DNA of 41,867 nucleotides from the NCBI GenBank assembly GCA_002498365.1, contig DAHB01000005.1:419308-461174 (forward strand), read 5' to 3'. The stretch is from Methanomassiliicoccaceae archaeon UBA421 (GTDB lineage Archaea > Thermoplasmatota > Thermoplasmata > Methanomassiliicoccales > Methanomethylophilaceae). A program made the translations under genes and the position numbers. The notes beneath the pieces are model-generated. The model saw only the letters and a program-made list of their open reading frames with translations, was not told the origin of the DNA and ran no database searches. Shown here in pieces: positions 16,526 to 25,313 of the stretch (the first letter of the stretch is position 1; each line of letters starts with the position of its first letter).

Positions 16526-17656
16526 TCAGTACTTCTCCGCCGCCCTTGACCTGAATCCCAGCATCTTTCTGCGGTACGCCGCGCTCTTTTTCGATATCTC
16601 GTCCACGTTCTTCCTGTCAATGGCGTAGACTTCGGGAAGCTTCTTCGGGTTGGCGGCGAGCATTGCGTCCATCAGGTAGCGGTCGGGGAAGTCTAGTTCC
16701 TTCAGCGATCTCCTGTCCCAGGAGCCGGCAAGCTCCAGCACGGCCTCGATGCCCTCGTTGTAGAAGGCCTGCAGAATAACTGCGGCGACCGTGCAGTCGT
16801 TGGACAGAACGGCCACGTTGCTTCCCCTTACCGCGAAATCCTCTCCGTTGAAAGAAAGTGCCAGACCTCCGCTCTCGTTTACCAGTTCCATAGCCTGGTA
16901 GTCCGAGGTGTCGCTGCCTATGTACGCCGTCCCGTCCAGGTCCACGGAGGTCTTGCGCCTTATCTCCAGCAGGGTGTACGCTTTCTCGTTCGAACCGATG
17001 GAGGTCATCGAACGCATGATCGATCCGGAGGACTGCATGGGCACCATGTCCGCCGCTACCTGGTCCAGTCTTCTCAGTATCTTCACGTCCTCCGCGGCCA
17101 GCTCCATGGGGACGTTCAGTTTGTATTCCGTCTTGGGGATCCTCAGAGCGGTGATGTCCGCCGCGGCCTCCCTCAGGGACCTGCCCTCCTGCCTTGTCAT
17201 CTCGTGGCCGTCGAGGCTGAGCTCGGTATAGCTGATGTTGCCCATCGGGATGTCGAGCCCCCCGCAGATGTTCATGACGTCGTGCTCGTAAAGGCTTGTG
17301 GTGATGAACGTGGGCATGACGTTCAGAGCGTATCTCATGACCTGCCCGGAACCGGGCATGAGGTCAAGGGAGTCGGCACTGGCGTTGTGTATCTGGATGT
17401 CCGTCGCCCCGAACGCCTTCAGGAACGGCGCGATCATCTTCATGGTGTTACCGGAGCGGCTGTCGTCGCGGTTGAGGACATAGGCGCAGAGAGAATCGTA
17501 CCTAGATATCACATCGTAGAAGTGGCCGCCGTTCCTGATGAAACGTTCGCAGATGTCCCTGGTACCGTTGTTCCTGGTGAGGAATCCCCAGCAGCTGCAG
17601 ACGAACTGTTTGTCGTTTATGAACCCGAGATCGTCCAGCGTATCAAATTCACCCAT
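16526..17656 (-). CDS. COG4030/EhaR-like HAD-superfamily protein with altered motif I
   Basis: The 376-residue protein resembles the archaeal COG4030 HAD family, whose member EhaR is linked to energy-converting hydrogenase A. Shared features are the N-terminal segment followed by GGHFYDVISRYD, the central FITTSLYEHDV region and a late YIGSDTSDYQA that corresponds to HAD motif IV. The motif I region, where the family has DCEGP, reads CSCWGF at 20-25, so the nucleophilic aspartate appears lost. Phosphatase activity is therefore doubtful. It starts five bases after the PurN-like gene stops and is probably co-transcribed with it. Family assignment is from memory of the pattern and is moderately sure. 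Confidence 0.6.
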   Translation of the reverse strand: MGEFDTLDDLGFINDKQFVCSCWGFLTRNNGTRDICERFIRNGGHFYDVISRYDSLCAYVLNRDDSRSGNTMKMIAPFLKAFGATDIQIHNASADSLDLMPGSGQVMRYALNVMPTFITTSLYEHDVMNICGGLDIPMGNISYTELSLDGHEMTRQEGRSLREAAADITALRIPKTEYKLNVPMELAAEDVKILRRLDQVAADMVPMQSSGSIMRSMTSIGSNEKAYTLLEIRRKTSVDLDGTAYIGSDTSDYQAMELVNESGGLALSFNGEDFAVRGSNVAVLSNDCTVAAVILQAFYNEGIEAVLELAGSWDRRSLKELDFPDRYLMDAMLAANPKKLPEVYAIDRKNVDEISKKSAAYRRKMLGFRSRAAEKY

Positions 17657-17660
17657 CAGA

Positions 17661-18500
17661 TCATCTCAGCGAGGAATCCACTTCCTTTGTAAGGTCGTAC
17701 GGCCGCTCGAGTTTGGACCCTCCGGAGTACAGGGTCTTGCCCTTTATTGAGACCTTACCTTCGGCGAAGGCTTTTATGGTCGAAACGATCAGCGGAAGTT
17801 CGCGTCTGGCACCCTCTTCCCTGATCTTTTTGAAGAGGGGCTCCTCCGCGCCCTCGTCAGCCTTTATCTCCTCCGGGGTCCTCCCCTTCAGCTTTTTAGT
17901 GTACTTGTCCCATAGTTCGTCGTAACCATGCCCTCTTATGGGGAAGCTGCAGTACGTCACCGGCGCCCCGCGGTCCCATTCCTCGGTGCACAGGTGCATC
18001 ATGGCGCCCTGCCCCGCCGCCTTCTGGGATATCAGCTCCCATATCACGTCCTCCCATGTCCCCTTGGGGCCATCCGGCAGCGCGGGATGGAGGTTCAGCA
18101 GGTCGTAGGCCTTGCAGGTCTCGTCGTCCACCCAGAGCATATATCCTGCGAGGATTCCCAGGTCGAATTCGAAGGGTCGGGTCTTTTCCCTCAGGGACTT
18201 ACCGTATTCCGCCCTCCACTTGTCCTCGTTATCCCTTCTCAGTTCGGGTTTGAATTTCTTCCAAGAGCTCAGAATAAGAGGGATCCCGTATCCTCGGACC
18301 ATATCGAAGAACATCTGCCTCTGGTCCTTTCGGGGGTTGTTGTCCTCCGTATTGTCCCAATTGCAGAAAACAAAGGCTATCTCTATGTCGAGCTTTCCTT
18401 TCGCCCTCTCGTCCATTACGGCCTTGAGGAGATTCCTGGAGCCCGGGCCCCTCCCGGTTGAGAACCAGCCTATTCTTAGCATCGGCTTCCTAACCCTCAT
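17661..18500 (-). CDS. PurN-like formyltransferase-fold protein
   Basis: The 279-residue protein has the N-terminal formyltransferase fold: RIGWFSTGRGPGSRNLL at 9-25, LGILAGYMLWV, and LNLHPALPDGPKG at 135-147, with N136 and H138 matching the catalytic Asn and His, and D in WDRGAPVTYC matching the Asp. Glycinamide ribonucleotide formyltransferase is near 200 residues, so this member has an extra C-terminal section. The acceptor substrate is unknown, because no purine gene is nearby. ATG 18500 and ATG 18482 are both possible starts. It lies 12 bases after archease and directly before the COG4030-like gene. Confidence 0.75.
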   Translation of the reverse strand: MRVRKPMLRIGWFSTGRGPGSRNLLKAVMDERAKGKLDIEIAFVFCNWDNTEDNNPRKDQRQMFFDMVRGYGIPLILSSWKKFKPELRRDNEDKWRAEYGKSLREKTRPFEFDLGILAGYMLWVDDETCKAYDLLNLHPALPDGPKGTWEDVIWELISQKAAGQGAMMHLCTEEWDRGAPVTYCSFPIRGHGYDELWDKYTKKLKGRTPEEIKADEGAEEPLFKKIREEGARRELPLIVSTIKAFAEGKVSIKGKTLYSGGSKLERPYDLTKEVDSSLR

Positions 18501-18512
18501 CAGTGTATTTTA

Positions 18513-18920
18513 TTATATGTCGAACAGAACCGTGACGCAAGGCGTCCCGGCATCCACGGAGAGCATATGGTACGTCACAGCCTTAACCTCGGTCCTGGCC
18601 TTGTGCCTCGTCAGGTCCAGGGCCTCGCCCTCCGCGTCGCATATGACCCTGTTGCCTTCGAATCTCACATCGAACCTGCAGAGGAATATCCGTTCGGTGT
18701 CCTCTATGAACAACAGTTCGGAAAGGAAGTTATAGAGCCTCTGCTCCGGATCGCCGCCGTCCGTCTCCGTGTGCACGCTCTTACACGGGACCACGTCTCT
18801 GAGGTCGAGGGTCTGGTCGAACAAAGCGTAAGCGGCGTTGGCGAAGCACTCTTCCAGCGTGGTACCGGTGCACCTAACGAACGCGTCGGCGGTATGTTCC
18901 AGTCTCTCGTAGGAATGCAT
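18513..18920 (-). CDS. Archease
   Basis: The 135-residue protein shows the archease pattern: EHTADAFVRCTG near the start, a middle LYNFLSELLFIEDTE and the C-terminal VKAVTYHMLSVD. Archease activates the RtcB tRNA ligase by promoting guanylylation and helps tRNA splicing enzymes. The metal-binding acidic residues of the first motif are present. A TATA element about 24 bases upstream suggests a leaderless message. Confidence 0.92.
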   Translation of the reverse strand: MHSYERLEHTADAFVRCTGTTLEECFANAAYALFDQTLDLRDVVPCKSVHTETDGGDPEQRLYNFLSELLFIEDTERIFLCRFDVRFEGNRVICDAEGEALDLTRHKARTEVKAVTYHMLSVDAGTPCVTVLFDI

Positions 18921-19099
18921 GCGGGGCGATGAGCGTCCGTATAAAAGGAATCATCGGACGGTCATATGTCCGGACCTGTTTTCGATATTCGTAAAATTAA
19001 TTCTGAATACGTAAAAAAAGCGCTAATGATATCCGACATACGGAGATATTTGCGGTTATCTGCGTAAGTTCTTAATATGTCCGTTTATTTGCTGGGGTC
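18921..19099. promoter_or_regulatory. Divergent promoter region between archease and aspartate dehydrogenase
   Basis: CTTTTATAC on the minus strand (about 18939-18946) serves archease. CTTAATATG (about 19071) serves nadX. The A/T-rich middle carries CGTAAAA at 18990 and again at 19010, plus CGTAAG at 19063, and an imperfect palindrome TATTC...AATTAATT...GAATA. These may be regulator sites. Confidence 0.5.
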
Positions 19100-19906
19100 A
19101 TGCGTATCACAATAATCGGCTGCGGTTTCATCGGGTCTTATCTTGCGAGGACCGCAGACAGCATGAGCGAGGTCAAGCGCATCTACCTGTACGATACGGA
19201 CCGCCAGGCCGCCGAGCGTGTTGCATCCACAACCAAGAAGGGAATAGTAACGGAATCAGTCGAAGAAGAGCTGTACCACTGCGACTTGGTCATAGAGGCC
19301 GCGTCCCAGGCGGCCGCCAAGCACTTCGCGCCCATCGTCGTGGAGAGAGGGGTGAGCATGATGCTCATGTCCGTAGGCGCGCTGGTGGACGACGACTTCA
19401 GGAACTCGGTGTTCCAGAAGGCTTCCAAGACCGAATCATGCATCTACATCCCGTCCGGGGCCGTCTGCGGCGTGGACGGGCTCAGGGCCGCCAGGGAGTC
19501 GGACGTGGAATACGTGGAACTGATAACCACCAAGGCACCCAAGAGCCTGGAGGACATCCCGTACGTTCTGGACAAGGGCATCGTCGTCGACGACCTGAAG
19601 GAGAGGACGGTCATCTACACCGGCACTGCCAGGGAGGCGGTCAAGCTCTTCCCCAAGAACATCAACGTAGCCGCGACGGTTAGCCTGTTCGGGATAGGTT
19701 TTGATAAGACCAAGGTGACCATTGTCGCCGATCCCGATACCACCAGCAACTCCCACGAGCTAAGGTACAGAGGAGTCTTCGGCGAGACCGTGTGCCACAC
19801 CTATAACGTACCGTCCCCGGAGAATCCGAGGACCTCCCACCTCGCCGCCCTTTCGGCCGCCCACGCGCTGAGGAGCCTGGTCAAGAACGTCTGGATAGCG
19901 CTCTGA
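19100..19906 (+). CDS. nadX: L-aspartate dehydrogenase
   Basis: The 268-residue protein has an N-terminal NAD(P) site IIGCGFIGSYL, and the family's IPSGAVCGVDGLRAA and C-terminal ENPRTSHLAALSAAHALR with its conserved His. Aspartate dehydrogenase oxidises aspartate to iminoaspartate, the first step of the archaeal route to quinolinate and NAD. nadA and nadC are not adjacent. A TATA-like sequence 26 bases before the ATG suggests leaderless expression. Confidence 0.92.
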   Translation: MRITIIGCGFIGSYLARTADSMSEVKRIYLYDTDRQAAERVASTTKKGIVTESVEEELYHCDLVIEAASQAAAKHFAPIVVERGVSMMLMSVGALVDDDFRNSVFQKASKTESCIYIPSGAVCGVDGLRAARESDVEYVELITTKAPKSLEDIPYVLDKGIVVDDLKERTVIYTGTAREAVKLFPKNINVAATVSLFGIGFDKTKVTIVADPDTTSNSHELRYRGVFGETVCHTYNVPSPENPRTSHLAALSAAHALRSLVKNVWIAL

Positions 19907-19941
19907 AAACATATTCATAAAGCCACCCCGATACAGGTGGC

Positions 19942-21024
19942 ATGTTCTCTTCCAGGGCCAAAAGGCTCACGGACAATGCGCCCGACGTCGATGCCATAGT
20001 GATAATCAACGGCCAGGAGCCATTCTTGGATTCTACATTCTGGTATCTGACGGGGCAGCGCGCCGGCACTTTCGAGGGAGGCATCGCGGTGGCGAGGGAC
20101 GGGAAGCTGGACGTTATAGTCAGCTCACTGGAGGCGGAAGGTGCGAAGGAAGGAATAGGCGAGGTCCACGAGTACGCCGACCGCGAGGACAGGAACAATA
20201 CCCTCAAAGATATTCTGAAAGGATGCGTCAACGTCGGTTTCAACATAAACAGCGCACCCTACTCAGGTGTGGAATATGTCAGAAAGCTCGCCGAAGTGAA
20301 GGTGGTCGACGCCACGAAGAGCATCAACGACACGATATCGGTCAAGGACGAAAAAGAGCTGGAGGCGATACGCAGGGCATGCGGGATATCTTCCAAGGTG
20401 GCGGAGGAGATACCGGGGATGCTGAGGTCCGGCGTGACCGAGAAGGAGGTCGCGGCGGAGATGGACACCAGGATGAGGGAGCTGGGCGGCGGCGGTAACG
20501 CCTTCGACACCATAGCGGCCTTCGGCGGTAACGCCTCCAAGCCCCATCACGCCCCCACCGACAGGAAGCTCGGCAAAGGGGACGTGGCACTTTTCGATTT
20601 CGGAACGAAGTACGACAGATACTGCTCGGACATGACCCGCACGGTCTTCTTCGGAGAGCCGAAGGACGTCCTGAAAAGGGCATACATCACGGTAAAGGAG
20701 GCCCAGGAGGCGGGTTTTCAATGCTACCGCGACGGTGCCCCGGCATCGGAGGCGGACATCGAGGCGAGGAAGATCATAGATGCGGGAGAGTTCAAAGGCA
20801 GGATGATCCACACCTTCGGCCACGGAATAGGGATGGACGTGCACGAGGCCATATCGATCTACAGCAGATCGGAGCAGGTACTGCGCTCGGGCAACGTGGT
20901 GTCCGCAGAGCCGGGCATATATCTCCCCGGCTTAGGCGGGATACGCATAGAGGATACATGTCTCGTCAGGGTCGGCGGCGCCGAGAGGCTCACGTCCTTC
21001 GACCGCGAACTTACGATAGTCTGA
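19942..21024 (+). CDS. M24-family aminopeptidase (Xaa-Pro dipeptidase type)
   Basis: The 360-residue protein has an N-terminal creatinase-like domain and a C-terminal pita-bread catalytic domain. Metal ligands are visible in LFDFGTKYDRYCSDMTRT (two Asp), HTFGHGIGMDVHE (His), AEPGIYLPG (Glu) and GGIRIEDT (Glu). It should remove N-terminal residues before proline or split Xaa-Pro dipeptides in the cytosol. The ATG at 19942 follows AGGTGG closely. Its stop abuts the stop of the convergent cyclophilin-like gene in the shared hexamer TGATCA. Confidence 0.9.
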   Translation: MFSSRAKRLTDNAPDVDAIVIINGQEPFLDSTFWYLTGQRAGTFEGGIAVARDGKLDVIVSSLEAEGAKEGIGEVHEYADREDRNNTLKDILKGCVNVGFNINSAPYSGVEYVRKLAEVKVVDATKSINDTISVKDEKELEAIRRACGISSKVAEEIPGMLRSGVTEKEVAAEMDTRMRELGGGGNAFDTIAAFGGNASKPHHAPTDRKLGKGDVALFDFGTKYDRYCSDMTRTVFFGEPKDVLKRAYITVKEAQEAGFQCYRDGAPASEADIEARKIIDAGEFKGRMIHTFGHGIGMDVHEAISIYSRSEQVLRSGNVVSAEPGIYLPGLGGIRIEDTCLVRVGGAERLTSFDRELTIV

Positions 21025-21393
21025 TCAGAACGCATATTCAAGCAGTATGCGCCGCCTGTCGCCTGAATCCCCGATGCCTTCGCAGTCGTCGATGTGCCCT
21101 ATCTTAATGACCGGGAACGGGGAGACGGGCCGCCCGTCCTCGCCGCTGAGGGGCGTCGGGCCGAAGAAGATGCACAGCGCCCCGGGGGCCGGCCACCAGG
21201 CGATGTCGCCTTTTTCGAGGATGGTGACGCGCTCGGCCCCGGCGTTCCTGGCATCGACGGGCATCTCGAAGTAGATCTCGCCGCCCATCATGTTGATGTC
21301 GGCCTTAAAAGGTAAAGAAAGCCAGATGGCGTTCGAGACATCGGAGTCGTCCAGCTCGGCGAAGTAATCGCCGCTCGTCGTGACAATCTTCAT
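21025..21393 (-). CDS. Cyclophilin-like fold protein (COG2164/TM1367 type)
   Basis: The 122-residue protein starts MKIVTTSGDYFAELDD and contains INMMGGEIYFEMPV, EKGDIAWWPAPGALCIFFGPTP and a C-terminal GDSGDRRRILLE-like end. This pattern fits the small cyclophilin-like family represented by Thermotoga TM1367. Peptidyl-prolyl isomerase activity has not been shown for that group. ATG 21393 is chosen because the open frame before it is low complexity. It follows ilvC by 29 bases on the same strand. Confidence 0.75.
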   Translation of the reverse strand: MKIVTTSGDYFAELDDSDVSNAIWLSLPFKADINMMGGEIYFEMPVDARNAGAERVTILEKGDIAWWPAPGALCIFFGPTPLSGEDGRPVSPFPVIKIGHIDDCEGIGDSGDRRRILLEYAF

Positions 21394-21422
21394 TCTGCTC
21401 AAAGCGCCACCCGGCCGTCGGT

Positions 21423-22415
21423 TCAGTTCTTTTTCTTCTTTTCGAAGAGCTTCCTGATCTCCCTGCCCGTGACCTCGATCTGGAGGTCCTTCTCCTTCTC
21501 CTCCATTGCCTTCAGGCCCTTCAGGTCGTTGGCCCATTCGGAGGTCCAGTCGGCTTTGAATTTTCCGGATTCGATGTCGTCCAGAATCTTCTTCATGCCC
21601 TTCTCGGACTCTTCGGTGATCACCAGGTCCCTCCTGGTAAGGCCTCCGTACTCGGCAGTGTTGGAAACGACGTGCCACATCTTCTCGAAACCGCCCTCGT
21701 TTATGAGGTCGACGATGAGCTTCGCCTCATGGCATACTTCGAAGTAGGCCATTTCGGGAGGGTATCCTCCCTCGACCAGGGTCTTGAATCCCGACTTTAT
21801 GAGGCCGGTGGTCCCTCCGCACAGCACGGCCTGCTCTCCGAACAGGTCTGTGAGCGTCTCGTTGTCGAAAGTGGTCTCGAAGACGCCGGCGCGGGTGGCT
21901 CCGAGCCCCTTTGCAAGTGCAAGGGCGATCTTCTTGGCGTTGCCGGTATAGTCCTGGTGGACGCAAACGAGGGCCGGAACTCCGAATCCCTCGACGAACA
22001 CATCCCTTTCTTTGTCCCCGGGGGCCTTGGGAGCCATCATTATGACGTCGATGTTTTTCGGAGGAACGATGGTCTTGTAGGTCACAGCGAAACCGTGGGC
22101 GAACTCAAGTGCGCAGCCCTCCCTGATGTTGGGCTCGACGAATTCTTTGTATACCTTTGGCTGGACCTCGTCGGGCAGAAGCATCATGATGACGTCCGCG
22201 GTCTTGGCGGCCTCGGCGAAATCTACGACCTTGAAGCCGTCCTCTTTCGCTTTGTTCCATGATCTTCCGTCTTTCCTGAGCCCGATCACTACGTTGAGGC
22301 CGGAGTCCCTGAAGCACAGGGCCTGCGCTCTCCCCTGGGATCCGTAGCCCATGACGGCGACCGTTTTTCCTTTAAGGACATCTATGTCCACATCTGCATC
22401 GTGGTAAATCTTCAT
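21423..22415 (-). CDS. ilvC: Ketol-acid reductoisomerase
   Basis: The 330-residue class I enzyme has the Rossmann motif MGYGSQGRAQA, cofactor loop GLRKDGRSW, EFAHGFAV, the APKAPGDK segment and the knotted C-terminal domain with acidic metal ligands (DLFGEQAVLCGG, YFEVCHE). It catalyses the second common step of valine, leucine and isoleucine synthesis using NAD(P)H. ATG 22415 follows AGGTGG; the GTG nine bases upstream lies within that site. It has its own TATA box although ilvB lies just upstream. Confidence 0.96.
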   Translation of the reverse strand: MKIYHDADVDIDVLKGKTVAVMGYGSQGRAQALCFRDSGLNVVIGLRKDGRSWNKAKEDGFKVVDFAEAAKTADVIMMLLPDEVQPKVYKEFVEPNIREGCALEFAHGFAVTYKTIVPPKNIDVIMMAPKAPGDKERDVFVEGFGVPALVCVHQDYTGNAKKIALALAKGLGATRAGVFETTFDNETLTDLFGEQAVLCGGTTGLIKSGFKTLVEGGYPPEMAYFEVCHEAKLIVDLINEGGFEKMWHVVSNTAEYGGLTRRDLVITEESEKGMKKILDDIESGKFKADWTSEWANDLKGLKAMEEKEKDLQIEVTGREIRKLFEKKKKN

Positions 22416-22443
22416 TATATCCACCTGTTTAGAGGTCCAACTG

Positions 22444-22452
22444 CTTTATAGA
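22444..22452 (-). promoter_or_regulatory. TATA box for ilvC
   Basis: TCTATAAAG on the minus strand lies about 30 bases before the ilvC ATG, between ilvB and ilvC. Confidence 0.55.
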
Positions 22453-22490
22453 CTAAAAGGTATCGTTCCCGCTCCGACATATAGGTCAGT

Positions 22491-24164
22491 TCAGTACTGG
22501 CAGCGTCCTTTGACCAGGGCCTGATTCGGATTGGCAGGCAGCATGGGCAACACGTCCTCCTCGGGATCGATGTGGATGTCCAGCAGGCACGTCTCGCCGC
22601 TGTCTATTGCGGTCTTCAGGGCGTCGGCTATCTCTCCCGGCTTCTCGACCAGCATTCCTCTGGCCCCGTAGGCCTCGGCTATCTTGGAGAAGTCCGGGTC
22701 GGCGCCAAGCTCGGTCTCGCTGTACCTCTTGTTCCAGAACAGCTTCTGCCACTGTTTGACCATTCCCAGCCATCCGTTGTTCAGCAGGACTATGACGACC
22801 GGCAGGTCCTCGGCCACCGAGGTGGCCAGCTCCTGTTGGACCATCTGGAATCCTCCGTCCCCTGTTATGGTCAGGACGGTGCTGTCGGGCTTGGCGGCCT
22901 TCGCCCCTATGGCGGAGGGGAGCCCGAAACCCATCGTGCCGAAGCTTCCCGAGGAGAGGAGCTGTCTGGGCCTGTGGACGTGCAGATGGTGCATGGCCCA
23001 CATTTGGTTCTGTCCCACGTCGGTGGTGACTATCATGTCGTCGTCCTTGTCGATCAGCCTGTTGATCTCGTATATGACCTTCTGAGGGACGATCGGTGTA
23101 AGGTCTATGTCGATCTTGCACCTGCAACGCCTCCTGTACTCCGCATAGGTGCTGTTCCAGTCGGCATGGGTATCCCTGTATCCGGAGAGCCCGTCGATGA
23201 GCGCCGCGGTACCCTTCTTAGCATCGCAGAGAAGGTTGACGTCGTTGTTCTTGTGCTTGTCGAACTCCGTCGCGTCTATGTCTATCTGGACGACCCTGCA
23301 TGCGCCGTCGAACCTGGTGTGGGGGCTGAACGTCCTGTCCGAGAACTTCGTGCCTATGGCTATTACCAGGTCGGCGTTGCGGAAAGTATCGAGGGCGCAC
23401 ATCTTGCCGTGCATCCCCAAGGGGCCCAGGCTGAGCGGGTGCTCGGTGGACATGGCGCCCAATCCCATGAGCGTGAAGACCGCCGGCGCGCCGATGAGCT
23501 CTGCGAGCCTCGTAACTTCCTCGGACGCGTTCGCGCTTATCGTTCCGCCGCCGATCAGCAGGACGGGCCTCTGCGCTTCCTTGATCCATTGGACCGCGGT
23601 GCCCAGTTCGGACATGTCCTCCCTGGGCTCCTTGATCCCGTACGAGATGCCCAGGAGGCTCTCGTCGATCTCCGAGTTCATCTGGTCTGAGGGGAGGTCG
23701 ATGTGGACAGGCCCCGGTCGCCCGGTCTGGCACATCTTCCATGCCTCGTCCACCGCATGGGGCAGCCTGTTGACGTCTAGGACCCTGAAGTTGTGCTTCG
23801 TTATAGGCATGAGGAGGCTGTACGCGTCCACTTCCTGGAAAGCGCCGAGCCCCAGGGACCCGGTTCCGACCTGTCCGGTAAGTGCCAGCATGGGAGTTGA
23901 GTCCGCATACGCCGTGCCTATGCCGGTGATCATGTTGGTGGCACCGGGCCCGCTGGTGGCCATGCAGACGCCCGGCCTCCCGCTGGCCCTGGCATATCCG
24001 TCTGCCATGTGGGCGGCGCACTGCTCGTGGCGTACTAGGACATGGTTTATCGATGAGTTCATTATCTCGTCGTAGATCGAGATTACGCTTCCGCCCGGAT
24101 ATCCGAACATGGTCTCGACACCTCTGTCCTCCAGCATTTGGAGCAATGCTCTGTTTCCTTTCAT
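22491..24164 (-). CDS. ilvB: Acetolactate synthase large subunit
   Basis: The 557-residue thiamine diphosphate enzyme is full length: GYPGGSVISIYDE near the N terminus, the catalytic Glu in RHEQCAAHMADGYARA, and the cofactor motif GDGGFQMVQQELATS ending near LNNGWLGMVKQW. It joins two pyruvates, or pyruvate and 2-oxobutyrate, as the first step of branched-chain amino acid synthesis. The regulatory small subunit ilvN/ilvH that normally follows is absent: only about 75 bases with the ilvC promoter separate ilvB and ilvC. Confidence 0.96.
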   Translation of the reverse strand: MKGNRALLQMLEDRGVETMFGYPGGSVISIYDEIMNSSINHVLVRHEQCAAHMADGYARASGRPGVCMATSGPGATNMITGIGTAYADSTPMLALTGQVGTGSLGLGAFQEVDAYSLLMPITKHNFRVLDVNRLPHAVDEAWKMCQTGRPGPVHIDLPSDQMNSEIDESLLGISYGIKEPREDMSELGTAVQWIKEAQRPVLLIGGGTISANASEEVTRLAELIGAPAVFTLMGLGAMSTEHPLSLGPLGMHGKMCALDTFRNADLVIAIGTKFSDRTFSPHTRFDGACRVVQIDIDATEFDKHKNNDVNLLCDAKKGTAALIDGLSGYRDTHADWNSTYAEYRRRCRCKIDIDLTPIVPQKVIYEINRLIDKDDDMIVTTDVGQNQMWAMHHLHVHRPRQLLSSGSFGTMGFGLPSAIGAKAAKPDSTVLTITGDGGFQMVQQELATSVAEDLPVVIVLLNNGWLGMVKQWQKLFWNKRYSETELGADPDFSKIAEAYGARGMLVEKPGEIADALKTAIDSGETCLLDIHIDPEEDVLPMLPANPNQALVKGRCQY

Positions 24165-24284
24165 GGTTGGTCTCCGGCGACGTATCGCGCTTGTTTTTTA
24201 TAATTCTATTTGGAAAAGCGCGCCGAAACGCGCCAGCGGAAGAAGTTTATGTATACGGGGGCCATATGCCCACGCAGGTGTTTC

Positions 24285-25304
24285 ATGGCTGTAATAAAGG
24301 TCGGTATCAACGGATTCGGAACCATAGGGAAAAGGGTCGCCTCCGCAGTGAGCGCACAGGATGACATGGAAGTCGTCGGTGTGACGAAGACCCGCCCGTC
24401 CTTCGAGTCGGAGGTCGCAAGGTACAGGGGATTCGACCTGTACGCGCCTCAGAAAAGCGTCGAACTGTTCGACAAAGCGAACGTGCCGGTCGGGGGGACC
24501 GTCGAAGACCTCTGCGGCAAGGTAGACATCATGGTCGACTGCACGCCCGGAAACGTAGGGCAGGAATACAAGGCGATGTACGCCAAAGCAGGCATAAAGG
24601 CGATATTCCAGGGAGGGGAGGACCACAGCCTGACGGGGATATCCTTCAACTCCACCGCCAACTACAAGGAGTCCTGGGGCGCCCAGTTCTCCCGTGTCGT
24701 TTCTTGCAACACCACGGGGCTGCTGAGGACGCTCTACCCCATAGACCGCGAGTTCGGTATCGAGAAGGCGTACGTAACGTTGGTCAGAAGGGCCGCGGAC
24801 CCCGGTGACAGCAAGAACGGGCCGATCAACGGGCTGGAGCCCACCGTCAAGCTGCCGACCCACCACGGGCCGGACGTCCAGAGCATCATGCCATGGGTCA
24901 ACATCAACACCATGGCGATAAAGGCCTCCACTACGTTGATGCACATGCACACGGTCACGCTGGAGCTGAAGAACTCCGCTTCCACCGAGGCCGCGGTCGA
25001 AGCGATAAGGAACTCCTCGCGCGTCAGGATGGTGGACGCGGCGTCCGGCATCAGGTCCACGGCGGAGGTCATGGAGCTGTCGAGGGACCTGGCCAGGGAC
25101 AGGTCCGACATGTACGAGATCGTGGTATGGGAGGACGGCGTGAAGGCCGCCGGCAACACGCTGTACTATTATCAGGCGGTGCACCAGGAATCGGACGTGG
25201 TACCGGAGAACGTGGACTGCATAAGGTCCATGTGCAAGGTCTGCGATGCGGCGGACTCGGTCAAGATGACCAATCAGGCACTCGGTATCGCGTACAAGTG
25301 CTGA
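24285..25304 (+). CDS. gap: Archaeal (type II) glyceraldehyde-3-phosphate dehydrogenase
   Basis: The 339-residue protein has the archaeal GAPDH pattern: VGINGFGTIGKRVA at the N terminus, active-site cysteine in VSCNTTGLLRTL, and NTMAIKASTTLMHMHT. It converts glyceraldehyde 3-phosphate and 1,3-bisphosphoglycerate, mostly for gluconeogenesis in methanogens. ATG 24285 has CAGGTG upstream; the longer open frame with an earlier ATG does not match the family. Its TGA is followed in the same frame by the PGK coding region. Confidence 0.95.
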   Translation: MAVIKVGINGFGTIGKRVASAVSAQDDMEVVGVTKTRPSFESEVARYRGFDLYAPQKSVELFDKANVPVGGTVEDLCGKVDIMVDCTPGNVGQEYKAMYAKAGIKAIFQGGEDHSLTGISFNSTANYKESWGAQFSRVVSCNTTGLLRTLYPIDREFGIEKAYVTLVRRAADPGDSKNGPINGLEPTVKLPTHHGPDVQSIMPWVNINTMAIKASTTLMHMHTVTLELKNSASTEAAVEAIRNSSRVRMVDAASGIRSTAEVMELSRDLARDRSDMYEIVVWEDGVKAAGNTLYYYQAVHQESDVVPENVDCIRSMCKVCDAADSVKMTNQALGIAYKC

Positions 25305-25313
25305 GGTGATCCG

